From Aureimonas altamirensis (GTDB lineage: Bacteria; Pseudomonadota; Alphaproteobacteria; Rhizobiales; Rhizobiaceae), in the NCBI RefSeq assembly GCF_001463885.1, contig NZ_BBWQ01000002.1, positions 94,746 through 158,745 of the forward strand: DNA of 64,000 nt. Direction: 5' to 3'. Positions within the stretch are counted from its first letter, which is position 1; every line of letters starts with the position of its first letter. Both the position numbers and the translations under genes were made by a program. This document shows positions 40,741 to 47,729 of the stretch, piece by piece. The notes under the pieces were generated by a model. It was not told where the DNA came from and did not search any database. It was given only the letters and a program-made list of their open reading frames with translations.

Positions 40741-41517
40741 TCAGGCTCCCTTCAGCGACAGGGTTACGGCTTCGCCCTTGAAGAAGCCGTCGAGATTTCC
40801 GGTGGAGCCCGCCAGCGGGTCCATGGCGGGTACGGCCTGGCGTACCTTGTCGTATCGCGGGCGGTCGCTTGCCATCAGGCGCATCGGGCAGCTCAGCCCG
40901 GGATAGGGGCGCAGGTCGGATGCCGCCTCATAGCCGAGACGGCGGTAGAAGGGCGCGTGGTTGGCGCGCACACAGGCCAGATGCACCTGGCTGTGGGCGC
41001 ACAGGGCCACATATCCGGCCATGCGATAGAGCAGGAAAACCAATCCCTGGTTGTTCTCGGCCTCGGGGCTGCGAACCAGGCGCGTGACCTCGATACCGCG
41101 GCCCGAAAACGAACTGCCCTCATCCCTGTTCAACAGGTCGTCGACTTCGTCGCGGAACGCATCGCGCGCCGGTGAGGTCAGGTCGGTTCCGCGCGCCAGC
41201 GTGCAGGTGCGCACCGATGCGATGGCGACATCGCCATCGTAGATCACGATGGTGCTGGCATTCGGCATGTCGTCATAAATGTCCTTGAACAGGCCGGATG
41301 CATTCGGCTCGATGTGGCCACCGGCCACATAACTGCGATAGCGGACGCGGTAGGCATCGTTGCGGACCGAATCGGCGACCGCGAGTCGCGCCACATAGTC
41401 CTCGGACCGGGCCGCGGAGCGAACCCGGCGCGCCTGCGGCGTCTTGGTCGGTGCTTGCGCTACCGCATCGTGCTGCGATTGCGTATCGGTGGGGAACGGC
41501 GACAGAGTATGGTTCAT
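40741..41517 (-). CDS. FeeM-like N-acyl amino acid synthase / autoinducer-synthase fold
   Basis: A 258-residue protein of the GNAT-like superfamily that includes LuxI-type synthases and FeeM N-acyl amino acid synthases. The first 40 residues are polar and probably disordered. The core has Tyr-Arg-Val-Arg-Tyr-Arg-Ser-Tyr, Asp-Ile-Tyr-Asp-Asp, Ile-Ala-Ser-Val-Arg, and Gly-Ile-Glu-Val-Thr-Arg-Leu-Val-Arg, which parallel the LuxI Arg, Asp-x-Phe-Asp, Arg and Glu-x-Ser-Arg blocks. These enzymes join an acyl chain from acyl-ACP or acyl-CoA to an amino acid or homoserine lactone. No LuxR partner or ACP is adjacent. It heads the unit with the methyltransferase and GGDEF/EAL genes. The ribosome binding site is weak. 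Confidence 0.8.
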   Translation of the reverse strand: MNHTLSPFPTDTQSQHDAVAQAPTKTPQARRVRSAARSEDYVARLAVADSVRNDAYRVRYRSYVAGGHIEPNASGLFKDIYDDMPNASTIVIYDGDVAIASVRTCTLARGTDLTSPARDAFRDEVDDLLNRDEGSSFSGRGIEVTRLVRSPEAENNQGLVFLLYRMAGYVALCAHSQVHLACVRANHAPFYRRLGYEAASDLRPYPGLSCPMRLMASDRPRYDKVRQAVPAMDPLAGSTGNLDGFFKGEAVTLSLKGA

Positions 41518-41556
41518 CGATGGGCCTCATTGTTGGAGCAACCCAGTCGGTCGTCG

Positions 41557-41576
41557 GCCCCGGTGTCGACCGGGGC
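41557..41576. promoter_or_regulatory. Hairpin/operator-like palindrome upstream of the FeeM-like gene
   Basis: GCCCCGGT-GTCG-ACCGGGGC is a perfect eight-base inverted repeat about 40-60 bases upstream of the FeeM-like ATG (41517) and about 110 bases upstream of the divergent small gene. It could be a hairpin in the leader of the signalling operon or an operator for the divergent pair. No T-run follows on either strand. Confidence 0.4.
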
Positions 41577-41683
41577 AGGAGGATGACGATGCGGCCAGGC
41601 ACCGTTATTGTGACGGCCCCGGTGGGGTCAGTGAAAGCCCCGGCGTCTGGCGGGTATCCCATTTGGTGAAGGGGTCATTCTCC

Positions 41684-41929
41684 GTGCAGATCTTTCAACC
41701 CGTCGAAACCGTCGCCGAGTTTCGCACTTTGGATGAGGGTGATGTGTTGTGCGGATATCTCGACGGGCTCAGCGGCACGCCGTGTGCGCTGGGCGAAGTC
41801 TCGCGCGCCTACTGGCATGGATGGCGCAACGGGCTGGTCGATGGAGGGTTCGCAGAGCCCGATTCTGCACAACTCAAGCTGGATGCTCAATTCGCCAGAC
41901 TGGGCCATCGCCGCCCCGACGGCAGATGA
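41684..41929 (+). CDS. Small conserved hypothetical protein
   Basis: An 81-residue protein with the pattern Gly-Tyr-Leu-Asp-Gly, Ser-Arg-Ala-Tyr-Trp-His-Gly-Trp-Arg-Asn-Gly and Asp-Ser-Ala-Gln, which I recognise from small uncharacterised proteins of Hyphomicrobiales. No function is known. The start is taken as GTG at 41684 with AAGGGG upstream; GTG at 41666 is in frame but lacks such a site. It diverges from the FeeM-like gene across 166 bp that holds a palindrome. Confidence 0.6.
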   Translation: MQIFQPVETVAEFRTLDEGDVLCGYLDGLSGTPCALGEVSRAYWHGWRNGLVDGGFAEPDSAQLKLDAQFARLGHRRPDGR

Positions 41930-42022
41930 GGCGAAAGGGGCCGCATCGATCCGGCATCGTCACCGGCTTGTCATATCCCCCATGTCATCTGGCGTAGCGC
42001 GTTTCACCGTGAACAGGTTTCG

Positions 42023-43249
42023 ATGAAGGACGCCCCGGACACGCTCGCCGACCCGACATCCCGGCATCACGGCTCGCCAAGGGAGGTCGCGCTTGCCTTC
42101 CTGAAGCTCGGCTTGACCTCCTTCGGCGGTCCGATTGCGCATCTTGGCTACTTCCGCACCGAGTTCGTGGCGCGCCGCCGCTGGATCGACGATGGCGGCT
42201 ATGCCGATCTCGTCGCCTTGTGCCAGTTTCTGCCGGGCCCGACGTCGAGCCAGGTTGGGGCTGCGCTGGGGTTTCTGCGGGCCGGCCCATGGGGTGCGTT
42301 GGCCGCCTTTGCCATGTTCACCCTTCCGTCGGCGATATGTCTGTTGGCCTTCGCATACAGCGCCGCCTCATTCGGCGGGCCGCTGCAGCACGGCGCCATC
42401 CTGGGCCTGAAGATCGTCGCGGTGGCGATCGTCGCCCAGGCGGTTCTTGGCATGGCCCGAAGCCTCTGTCCCGATCGGGAACGCGCAACGATTGCGGTGG
42501 CGGCCGTCCTGATACTGGCTCTCGTGCCGGGGGCGTTCGGTCAGGTCGCCGCAATCGCTACCGGAGCCGGTGCCGGGCTTCTATGGTGCCGCTCCGATGC
42601 GTCACGGCCTACCGCGCCTCTGAATTTCGGCGTTACGCGCGCCTTCGGCATCGGCAGCCTGGCCCTGTTCCTGGCTCTGCTTGTCGGTCTTCCCCTCATC
42701 GCGTCCGCTTTCGGCTCCGATATGCTCGACGTCGTCGACGCCTTCTACAGGTCCGGCTCGCTGGTCTTCGGTGGTGGCCATGTGGTTCTCCCGCTTCTGG
42801 AAGCCGCGACCGTGCAAACCGGTTGGCTGTCGACGGATACGTTCCTTGCCGGATATGGGGCGGCGCAGGCTGTGCCGGGCCCGCTGTTTTCCTTCGCCGC
42901 CTATCTCGGGGCGCTCCTGCCAAGCATGCCAAACGGCCTTGTCGGAGCTGCCGTCGCCCTGCTTGCGATCTTCCTGCCAGGCTTTCTGCTGCTTGCCGGC
43001 GCAATGGCGTTCTGGGACGGTTTGCGAAGCCGTCCAAGCGCCCAGGCTTTTATGCGCGGCGCCAACGCAGCGGTTGTCGGAATTCTTGCAACTGCGCTCT
43101 ACGATCCGTTGTTTACGAGCGCCATCGTCGACGACCTGTCCTTCGCACTTGGCCTTGCCTGCTTTGTCCTGCTCACCGCCTGGAAAGTCGCGCCCTGGCT
43201 GGTCGTCGTCCTCGGTGCGCTCGGCGGCGTCCTGATCGCCGCGCTATGA
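42023..43249 (+). CDS. chrA: Chromate transporter, two-domain ChrA
   Basis: A 408-residue membrane protein of the CHR family, with the two homologous CHR halves in one chain. The first half has Phe-Leu-Lys-Leu-Gly-Leu-Thr-Ser-Phe-Gly-Gly-Pro-Ile-Ala-His-Leu and Phe-Leu-Pro-Gly-Pro. The second has Phe-Gly-Gly-Gly-His-Val-Val-Leu-Pro-Leu-Leu and Ala-Val-Pro-Gly-Pro. About ten membrane segments are predicted. ChrA expels chromate, protecting sulfate metabolism; some family members carry other anions. A strong terminator follows the stop. It opens the accessory region that extends to the tRNA-Thr gene. Confidence 0.92.
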   Translation: MKDAPDTLADPTSRHHGSPREVALAFLKLGLTSFGGPIAHLGYFRTEFVARRRWIDDGGYADLVALCQFLPGPTSSQVGAALGFLRAGPWGALAAFAMFTLPSAICLLAFAYSAASFGGPLQHGAILGLKIVAVAIVAQAVLGMARSLCPDRERATIAVAAVLILALVPGAFGQVAAIATGAGAGLLWCRSDASRPTAPLNFGVTRAFGIGSLALFLALLVGLPLIASAFGSDMLDVVDAFYRSGSLVFGGGHVVLPLLEAATVQTGWLSTDTFLAGYGAAQAVPGPLFSFAAYLGALLPSMPNGLVGAAVALLAIFLPGFLLLAGAMAFWDGLRSRPSAQAFMRGANAAVVGILATALYDPLFTSAIVDDLSFALGLACFVLLTAWKVAPWLVVVLGALGGVLIAAL

Positions 43250-43252
43250 ATA

Positions 43253-43292
43253 AGGCGGCCGGCGAAAACGCCGGCCGCCTCTACAGTTTTTT
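43253..43292 (+). terminator. Intrinsic terminator after chrA
   Basis: AGGCGGCCGGCG and CGCCGGCCGCCT pair perfectly over 12 bases around an AAAA loop, four bases after the chrA stop. A run of six T starts six bases past the stem. This is a strong hairpin with a slightly displaced U-tract, between convergent genes. Confidence 0.85.
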
Positions 43293-43318
43293 GGAAATGT
43301 CGGGCCTTTCGATACGCG

Positions 43319-43558
43319 CTATGCCGCGCGTATCGCGTCGATCAGGCGGGCCAGCGTTTCCAGACCGCGGTCGGTGAGGCGACCCCGGTCACCGTCGACC
43401 TCGATCATTTCCGCGTTCACCATTTCGGATATGCCATCCGGATCGGCTCGATGACCCGATCCATCATTCAGGACGACATCCCGGACGATCTCTCCACTCG
43501 CCAACTGGTGGTAGGCGGCAAAAACGAGAATGGATAAGCCCTTGTCCGTGATGCTCAT
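43319..43558 (-). CDS. Small hypothetical protein (winged-helix-like)
   Basis: A 79-residue protein with alternating helical and charged segments. The ending Leu-Thr-Asp-Arg-Gly-Leu-Glu-Thr-Leu-Ala-Arg-Leu resembles the last strand and helix of small winged-helix domains, as does Met-Ile-Glu-Val-Asp-Gly-Asp-Arg-Gly-Arg, but no named family is certain. The ATG overlaps the stop of the upstream acidic protein gene by four bases, so the two are translated together. Confidence 0.65.
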   Translation of the reverse strand: MSITDKGLSILVFAAYHQLASGEIVRDVVLNDGSGHRADPDGISEMVNAEMIEVDGDRGRLTDRGLETLARLIDAIRAA

Positions 43559-43875
43559 CGGCGATCCGCACCCGCATCGTCGTTCAGCGGGTTGCCGGCA
43601 TCGTCGAGCGGAGCGTCTTCCTCTCCCACTTCGACCCCATCGTCGTAGGTGGGTGACAAGCCCTTCCGCTCGGCCGGGCCTTTGTCCGCATGGGCCGGTT
43701 CGTCCGTATGGATGACTTCGGGCCCGTCCACATGGCTTGCCGGGACGGGGTCGGATGTCGGGAACGTATCTTCCAGCGACGTGTCCAGCTTTTCCTCGGT
43801 GGTCATCGGGCGGTCCTGGTCGCCCGGTTTCGGGCGCTCGTCGAGCTTGTTCTCGTCTTGATATCTATCTGGCAT
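43555..43875 (-). CDS. Small acidic hypothetical protein
   Basis: A 106-residue, very acidic, probably disordered protein. It has the segment Leu-Asp-Thr-Ser-Leu-Glu-Asp-Thr-Phe-Pro-Thr-Ser-Asp-Pro, which is typical of a widespread family of short stress-associated proteins in Hyphomicrobiales. The function is unknown to me. The ATG has AGGAGG five bases upstream, one of the best sites in the region. Translation of the next gene is coupled by the ATGA overlap. Confidence 0.75.
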   Translation of the reverse strand: MPDRYQDENKLDERPKPGDQDRPMTTEEKLDTSLEDTFPTSDPVPASHVDGPEVIHTDEPAHADKGPAERKGLSPTYDDGVEVGEEDAPLDDAGNPLNDDAGADRR

Positions 43876-43938
43876 GACTGCCTCCTGTATTTGCAGCAGT
43901 GAAGCGTTGGACGCGATCGGCGCAGCTCTGGTCCGGGT

Positions 43939-44202
43939 TCAAGCCAGTCCGGGCTGCTCGTCCTCTTCGTCAAGGTGGCCCGGCCGGCCATCATCGCTGG
44001 GTAACCGCAGGCCTTCGGCGCCGACATCGTCGATGTCTTCGGCGTCACCGTCCTCGTCCATCTCGTCGAGGTCTTCCTCGACTTCGCGTTCCATTTCGGC
44101 CGAGCTGGCATCATCGTCGGTCACGACCTCGCCCGGCTTCAGCGGATTGCCATCCGGCATCTTGTCGTTCGGGTTTTCACCGACATTGGTTGTTCTGGAC
44201 AT
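43939..44202 (-). CDS. Small acidic hypothetical protein
   Basis: An 87-residue protein of which about one third is Asp or Glu, with a Met-Glu-Arg-Glu-Val-Glu-Glu-Asp-Leu-Asp-Glu core. It is probably disordered. The longer frame to 44301 has no better start; the ATG at 44202 has GGAGG five bases away. It lies upstream of the other acidic-protein gene in the same direction, 63 bp apart. No domain is recognised. Confidence 0.65.
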   Translation of the reverse strand: MSRTTNVGENPNDKMPDGNPLKPGEVVTDDDASSAEMEREVEEDLDEMDEDGDAEDIDDVGAEGLRLPSDDGRPGHLDEEDEQPGLA

Positions 44203-44321
44203 TGCATCCTCCGTGCTCCGTTGAAGGAATAAGGGGTGCTGCGCAGCTCCGTTCCGTTGGTGCGACGAACTGGACGCAATGGGATTCCAACAGGCGATCA
44301 CGCTGCCTCGGCCTGCCGATT

Positions 44322-44933
44322 TTAAGGACGCCAGCTATCCAATATCTCGACCACGCTTGCCATCTCGATCTGCTCGGTGAACCGTGAGCGATAAAGCTGC
44401 ATCAGAGCATCGTGCGTTTCATCGGCCGAACTGCAAATGGCGTCGGTGGCCACTATGACCCGGTAGCCGCGATCGACGGCGCCGAGCACGGTGGCAAGAA
44501 CGCAAACGTCGGTCTCGCCGCCGCTGACAACAAGAGACCGGACACGACTTTGCGACAGCAGACGATCGAGGTCGCCCTCCATCCACGGAGAATAGACCCG
44601 TTTATCGATCATCCTGGCCGGGGGAACGAACCGGGCCAGCGGCGGCACCAGATCCACCAACCCCGGATCCATCTGGTCCAGTGTCACATTCGCCCAGCGC
44701 CGGTAGTAACGCTGCCAGCTCCCATATGTGTCCTCGGCTCGCGCCGGTGGCACAAATCGGGTGAACACCGTTCGGTCGGCGTGCCGTGACGCCAGCTTTT
44801 CGACCGCAGGAAGAATGGTCTCCATCCAGGGGACTTCCCACGGGCCCCCAGGCGCGAAAAGCTGCTGCATATCTACGCATAGATGCACGCAGTCGTCGCA
44901 AATCGGGCCATGAACCAACCCCTGAGCACTCAT
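44322..44933 (-). CDS. Isochorismatase-family cysteine hydrolase
   Basis: A 203-residue hydrolase of the isochorismatase superfamily. The catalytic triad is visible: Asp in Leu-Cys-Val-Asp-Met-Gln near 21, Lys in Asp-Lys-Arg-Val-Tyr-Ser near 110, and Cys in Gly-Gly-Glu-Thr-Asp-Val-Cys-Val-Leu-Ala near 143. The family includes nicotinamidases and other amidases; which substrate is used here cannot be told. The ATG at 44933 is chosen; a GTG at 44954 is also open and neither has a clear ribosome binding site. It ends 119 bp before the acidic-protein gene start. Confidence 0.85.
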   Translation of the reverse strand: MSAQGLVHGPICDDCVHLCVDMQQLFAPGGPWEVPWMETILPAVEKLASRHADRTVFTRFVPPARAEDTYGSWQRYYRRWANVTLDQMDPGLVDLVPPLARFVPPARMIDKRVYSPWMEGDLDRLLSQSRVRSLVVSGGETDVCVLATVLGAVDRGYRVIVATDAICSSADETHDALMQLYRSRFTEQIEMASVVEILDSWRP

Positions 44934-44963
44934 AGCGATGTACCGCCATTGCACCGCACGGCC

Positions 44964-44992
44964 CCCGTGCCCCAGGTCATCCGAGGCACGGG
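44964..44992. terminator. Hairpin between the ferritin-like and isochorismatase genes
   Basis: CCCGTGCC and GGCACGGG form a perfect eight-base stem around a 13-base loop just past the stop of the ferritin-like gene (45006, minus strand). No T-run follows on the minus strand. It may act as an attenuator or a weak terminator. Confidence 0.35.
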
Positions 44993-45005
44993 CGGCGGCG
45001 TTCCG

Positions 45006-45452
45006 TCAGCCGGCAGCGGCAGCGTCCATCCATTGCTTGTGGCGGGATTCATCCGCAAAGGCTTTCTGAAAAAACGCCCGGGCGTCCGGGGTCGCGGTTT
45101 CGTTTTTCGAGGCTTGGTCGTACGCCATCTTGGTCTCGATCTCGTTGGTCGACATCGCCTTGAGGATCGTCTTGTCCCCGATCAGCGATGCCAGAGCGAC
45201 CTTCCCCGTCGTCAGGTACTGTTTGGCGTCACCTTCCTGCGGGGCGGTGGTACCGATTGCGCCCGCCAGCCGCGTCAATTCGCTCACGTGGCTTTCGTGA
45301 TCGGCCTTGAACTCGGCGATCCTGGTTTTGGAGGCCTGGTCTTCGAGTTTATCGATCGTCGACTCGTACGCGGCGATCGCATCGTGTTCGAGGATAAGCA
45401 GGTTCTGAACGAGCTTCTCAAACGTGTTCTCAGTTCCGACTGTGGTAACCAT
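45006..45452 (-). CDS. DUF2383 (PA2169-type) ferritin-like four-helix protein
   Basis: A 148-residue all-helical protein of the DUF2383/PA2169 ferritin-like family. Carboxylate and His residues fall at ferritin-like spacing, such as Leu-Glu-His-Asp-Ala-Ile-Ala-Ala-Tyr-Glu and Asp-His-Glu-Ser-His-Val, and later Glu-x-x-x-x-Met-Ala-Tyr-Asp-Gln and Asp-Glu-Ser-Arg-His. A dimetal site is plausible. Function is not established; relatives are found among stress-induced proteins. AAGGAG lies seven bases before the ATG. Confidence 0.82.
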   Translation of the reverse strand: MVTTVGTENTFEKLVQNLLILEHDAIAAYESTIDKLEDQASKTRIAEFKADHESHVSELTRLAGAIGTTAPQEGDAKQYLTTGKVALASLIGDKTILKAMSTNEIETKMAYDQASKNETATPDARAFFQKAFADESRHKQWMDAAAAG

Positions 45453-45515
45453 CGGACATCTCCTTCATCGTGTTTCAAGTTAAGTGGCGGGGCTGCGCTG
45501 TCTCAGTTGCGCCGC

Positions 45516-45857
45516 CTACAGGCCGGTCAGGCCGACCAAGGTTGGATCGAACCCGATGTAACCGCTGAGCTGACCTCCGGTGTCGTCGGAAATCTCCCAG
45601 GCAGCATCCTGCAGGCCACCCCCGGACGCAGTAATCGTCAGGAAGTTCACGCGCCTGCCATCGGGCAATTCACCTGGGCCAAGCGCGCTCATATGCTCGG
45701 TGTAAACGTCGGAAGCCGGGAAATAATAAGCGGCCCCTTCGCGCTCTCCGCTCACCTTCAGGGCCCGCGTACTCGATGCCAGTACCGCATCGTGATGCCT
45801 GACCGTCAGATTGCCGGGCACTTCGGAAATCGTGAGATGTTTCAGATCGTCTGACAT
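45516..45857 (-). CDS. DUF427-like protein
   Basis: A 113-residue protein that resembles DUF427. It has Val-Leu-Ala-Ser-Ser-Thr-Arg-Ala-Leu, followed by Tyr-Tyr-Phe-Pro-Ala-Ser-Asp-Val. The C-terminal half is less typical of that family. The function is unknown. I use the ATG at 45857 because the extra upstream codons look noncoding. It lies between the ferritin-like and PRC-barrel genes, all on the minus strand. Confidence 0.65.
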   Translation of the reverse strand: MSDDLKHLTISEVPGNLTVRHHDAVLASSTRALKVSGEREGAAYYFPASDVYTEHMSALGPGELPDGRRVNFLTITASGGGLQDAAWEISDDTGGQLSGYIGFDPTLVGLTGL

Positions 45858-45922
45858 TGCATACCCTTTGCAGATATCGGCAGCCGCCAAACCGGGCGTG
45901 CGCGGAGCAGAGGACCGATGGT

Positions 45923-46585
45923 TTATTCCGCCGCCTCGAACTCGGGCGCGGCTTCCAGCTGCTCACGTGTGTAACTTACGGTCACATGATCGATGCCGGC
46001 CCCGGTCCAGCCCCAACCATCACCGCCTGTTTGCGGGGTGGCAGCGCCGCCCGTCGCAGAGTTGTTTTCAGCGGGCGGTGTCGCGGGCGTCATTGTCGTC
46101 GAGCCGGACGGGACTGCAGGCTCCGCAGTGTCACCAGCACCGGCACCGGCACCGGCTTCCGTATTCTCGCTCATTGCGAAGTCGAGCTGATCGACGGCAA
46201 TTGCCACGTTTTTGGTTCCGACGCCCAGAAACCCGCCGACGCCGACAATGACGGCTTCCACCTGGCCATTGTCGCTCAGCAGAAGATCATCGACGGTACC
46301 GATGTTTTCGTTGTCGGCGCCCATCACATTGGCGCCCATCAAACCGGAAGCCAGCATCTGCGTGCCTTCCTGGTACGTGACGAACCCGCCCTGATCGGCA
46401 GTGGCGGTAGACGGCTCCGTCGTTGCCGCAGCGCCCGGCTGTGCACCGTCGGCGGGCATCGGTGTCGTTTCTGTTGGGGGTGCCGCCTCTTCGGCCGGAG
46501 CTGTATTGGGCACGCTCGTTTGAGCAAAGGCCTGCGTCGCAAGCATGGTGGTGGCAAGTAAAGCCACATGCGCTAGCCGTTTCAT
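45923..46585 (-). CDS. Secreted PRC-barrel domain protein
   Basis: A 220-residue protein with a signal peptide (cleavage near Ala-Phe-Ala-Gln), then an Ala/Pro/Thr-rich spacer. A PRC-barrel domain covers about 75-145 (Leu-Met-Gly-Ala-Asn-Val-Met-Gly, Ile-Gly-Thr-Val-Asp-Asp-Leu-Leu-Leu, Val-Gly-Gly-Phe-Leu-Gly-Val-Gly). A Gly/Ala/Thr-rich tail follows. Such periplasmic PRC-barrel proteins are common in Hyphomicrobiales and often stress-induced, with no known activity. GGGAGG precedes the ATG, and a long imperfect palindrome (46594-46620) sits just upstream. Confidence 0.85.
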   Translation of the reverse strand: MKRLAHVALLATTMLATQAFAQTSVPNTAPAEEAAPPTETTPMPADGAQPGAAATTEPSTATADQGGFVTYQEGTQMLASGLMGANVMGADNENIGTVDDLLLSDNGQVEAVIVGVGGFLGVGTKNVAIAVDQLDFAMSENTEAGAGAGAGDTAEPAVPSGSTTMTPATPPAENNSATGGAATPQTGGDGWGWTGAGIDHVTVSYTREQLEAAPEFEAAE

Positions 46586-46593
46586 GTCGGCCT

Positions 46594-46620
46594 CCCTTTG
46601 AGTGTTAATAACTCAAGGGG
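46594..46620. promoter_or_regulatory. Inverted repeat in the leader of the PRC-barrel gene
   Basis: CCCTTTGAGT-GTTAATA-ACTCAAGGGG is an inverted repeat with ten-base arms and one mismatch, starting nine bases upstream of the ATG at 46585. On the minus strand its last bases form part of the GGGAGG ribosome binding site, so a hairpin or bound protein there could block translation or transcription. Confidence 0.5.
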
Positions 46621-46662
46621 TTGCCGGTCGCTTTTTGTTCCGCAGAAAGTTTATCCACGGGG

Positions 46663-47637
46663 TCAGACTTGCTTAGGCAGGCAACCTAAAGCGCTTAGTG
46701 TAATCTGCAGGGCCGTGTCGATGGGCGTTGCGGGTTCAGGGCCGATCGTCGCCACAAGATGAGCGTTCGGCATGCGCAAGGGCTGCTGCCATAGATAACG
46801 CATCTCCCTCACCTCTCGGAAGAAGGGTACGAATGGCCATAGAATGGATACCATCCACCACGGAAAGCGCTTGATCGTGAGCGTGCGGTCGCCTGCGGCA
46901 CGCCGTATCGCTTCTGTCATCGCTGTGCCATCCGGGTCCCAGAACCCTTCCATGTGGTATGTCGCAAAGGCGGGAATGGTATCGTGCTTCTCGATCAGCC
47001 GAACCATGATCTCGGCAACGTCCGGCAGGTAGGCCCATTGGTGGCCGATGCCGGGTCTGCCTGGATAGGTGATCGATGTCAGCTTCTGCCCCGGACTGGT
47101 GATCCCTTGCGAAAACCAGTTGTTACCGGCGCTCGGGCCGAAGAAATCCCCGGCGCGCAGGATTATGGCGCGGATGCCCTCCGTGGTCGCCTGCTTCAGT
47201 CGGCGCTCCATTTCGACACGGATAGCGCCTTTGACCGTCGCGGGGTTCTGTGGCGAGCTTTCGGCAAGCACAGGAAATGCGTCGGGCCCGAAATTGTAGA
47301 TCGTCCCTGGTAGCACGATCGTGGCGCCGACTGATTTGGCTGCGGCAATTGTATTGTCGAGCATGGGCAGGACGAGCTTGCCCCAGTCGACATACCCCGG
47401 CGGATTGACGGCATGAACGATGACGCGCGCCCCGGCGGCAGCCATCCGGACATCGGCCGGGTTCAGGGCATCGCCTTTCACCCACTCGAACTCCGGCTGA
47501 GCCGCTGCCGCCGCCGTTGGGTTTCTGGTCATGGCGCGCACGGCCCAGCCGCGTTTCAGCAGGCTGCGGCCAACCTCGCCGCCGATGCCTCCGGTCGCCC
47601 CCAGTACAAGAACGTTGTTTACGTGTGAGGATGTCAT
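46663..47637 (-). CDS. NmrA-like NAD(P)-binding protein
   Basis: A 324-residue short-chain-dehydrogenase-like protein of the NmrA/atypical SDR group. The Rossmann loop Val-Leu-Gly-Ala-Thr-Gly-Gly-Ile-Gly-Gly lies at about 12-21, with Arg-Asn-Pro after the second strand as NADP contact. Downstream are Val-Asn-Pro-Pro-Gly-Tyr and Leu-Pro-Gly-Thr-Ile-Tyr-Asn-Phe-Gly. Such proteins act as epimerases, reductases or redox-sensing regulators; the substrate is unknown. The ATG at 47637 has GGAGA upstream, while the longer frame crosses the divergent promoter region. It diverges from a LysR gene, which probably controls it. Confidence 0.83.
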   Translation of the reverse strand: MTSSHVNNVLVLGATGGIGGEVGRSLLKRGWAVRAMTRNPTAAAAAQPEFEWVKGDALNPADVRMAAAGARVIVHAVNPPGYVDWGKLVLPMLDNTIAAAKSVGATIVLPGTIYNFGPDAFPVLAESSPQNPATVKGAIRVEMERRLKQATTEGIRAIILRAGDFFGPSAGNNWFSQGITSPGQKLTSITYPGRPGIGHQWAYLPDVAEIMVRLIEKHDTIPAFATYHMEGFWDPDGTAMTEAIRRAAGDRTLTIKRFPWWMVSILWPFVPFFREVREMRYLWQQPLRMPNAHLVATIGPEPATPIDTALQITLSALGCLPKQV

Positions 47638-47694
47638 GTCTCGTCTCCAACAATCGGTAAGAGACAGGTGAGCCTTCTCGGCCAGAAACGAAAT

Positions 47695-47729
47695 TGCATA
47701 AATTCCTCTGGCAGCTATACAAAAATGCA
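47695..47729. promoter_or_regulatory. Spaced dyad in the LysR/NmrA intergenic region
   Basis: TGCAT at 47695-47699 and ATGCA at 47725-47729 form a spaced dyad in the AT-rich 91-bp gap between the divergent genes. LysR regulators usually bind such a shared region near the regulator's own start. The arms are short, so the call is weak. Confidence 0.25.
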
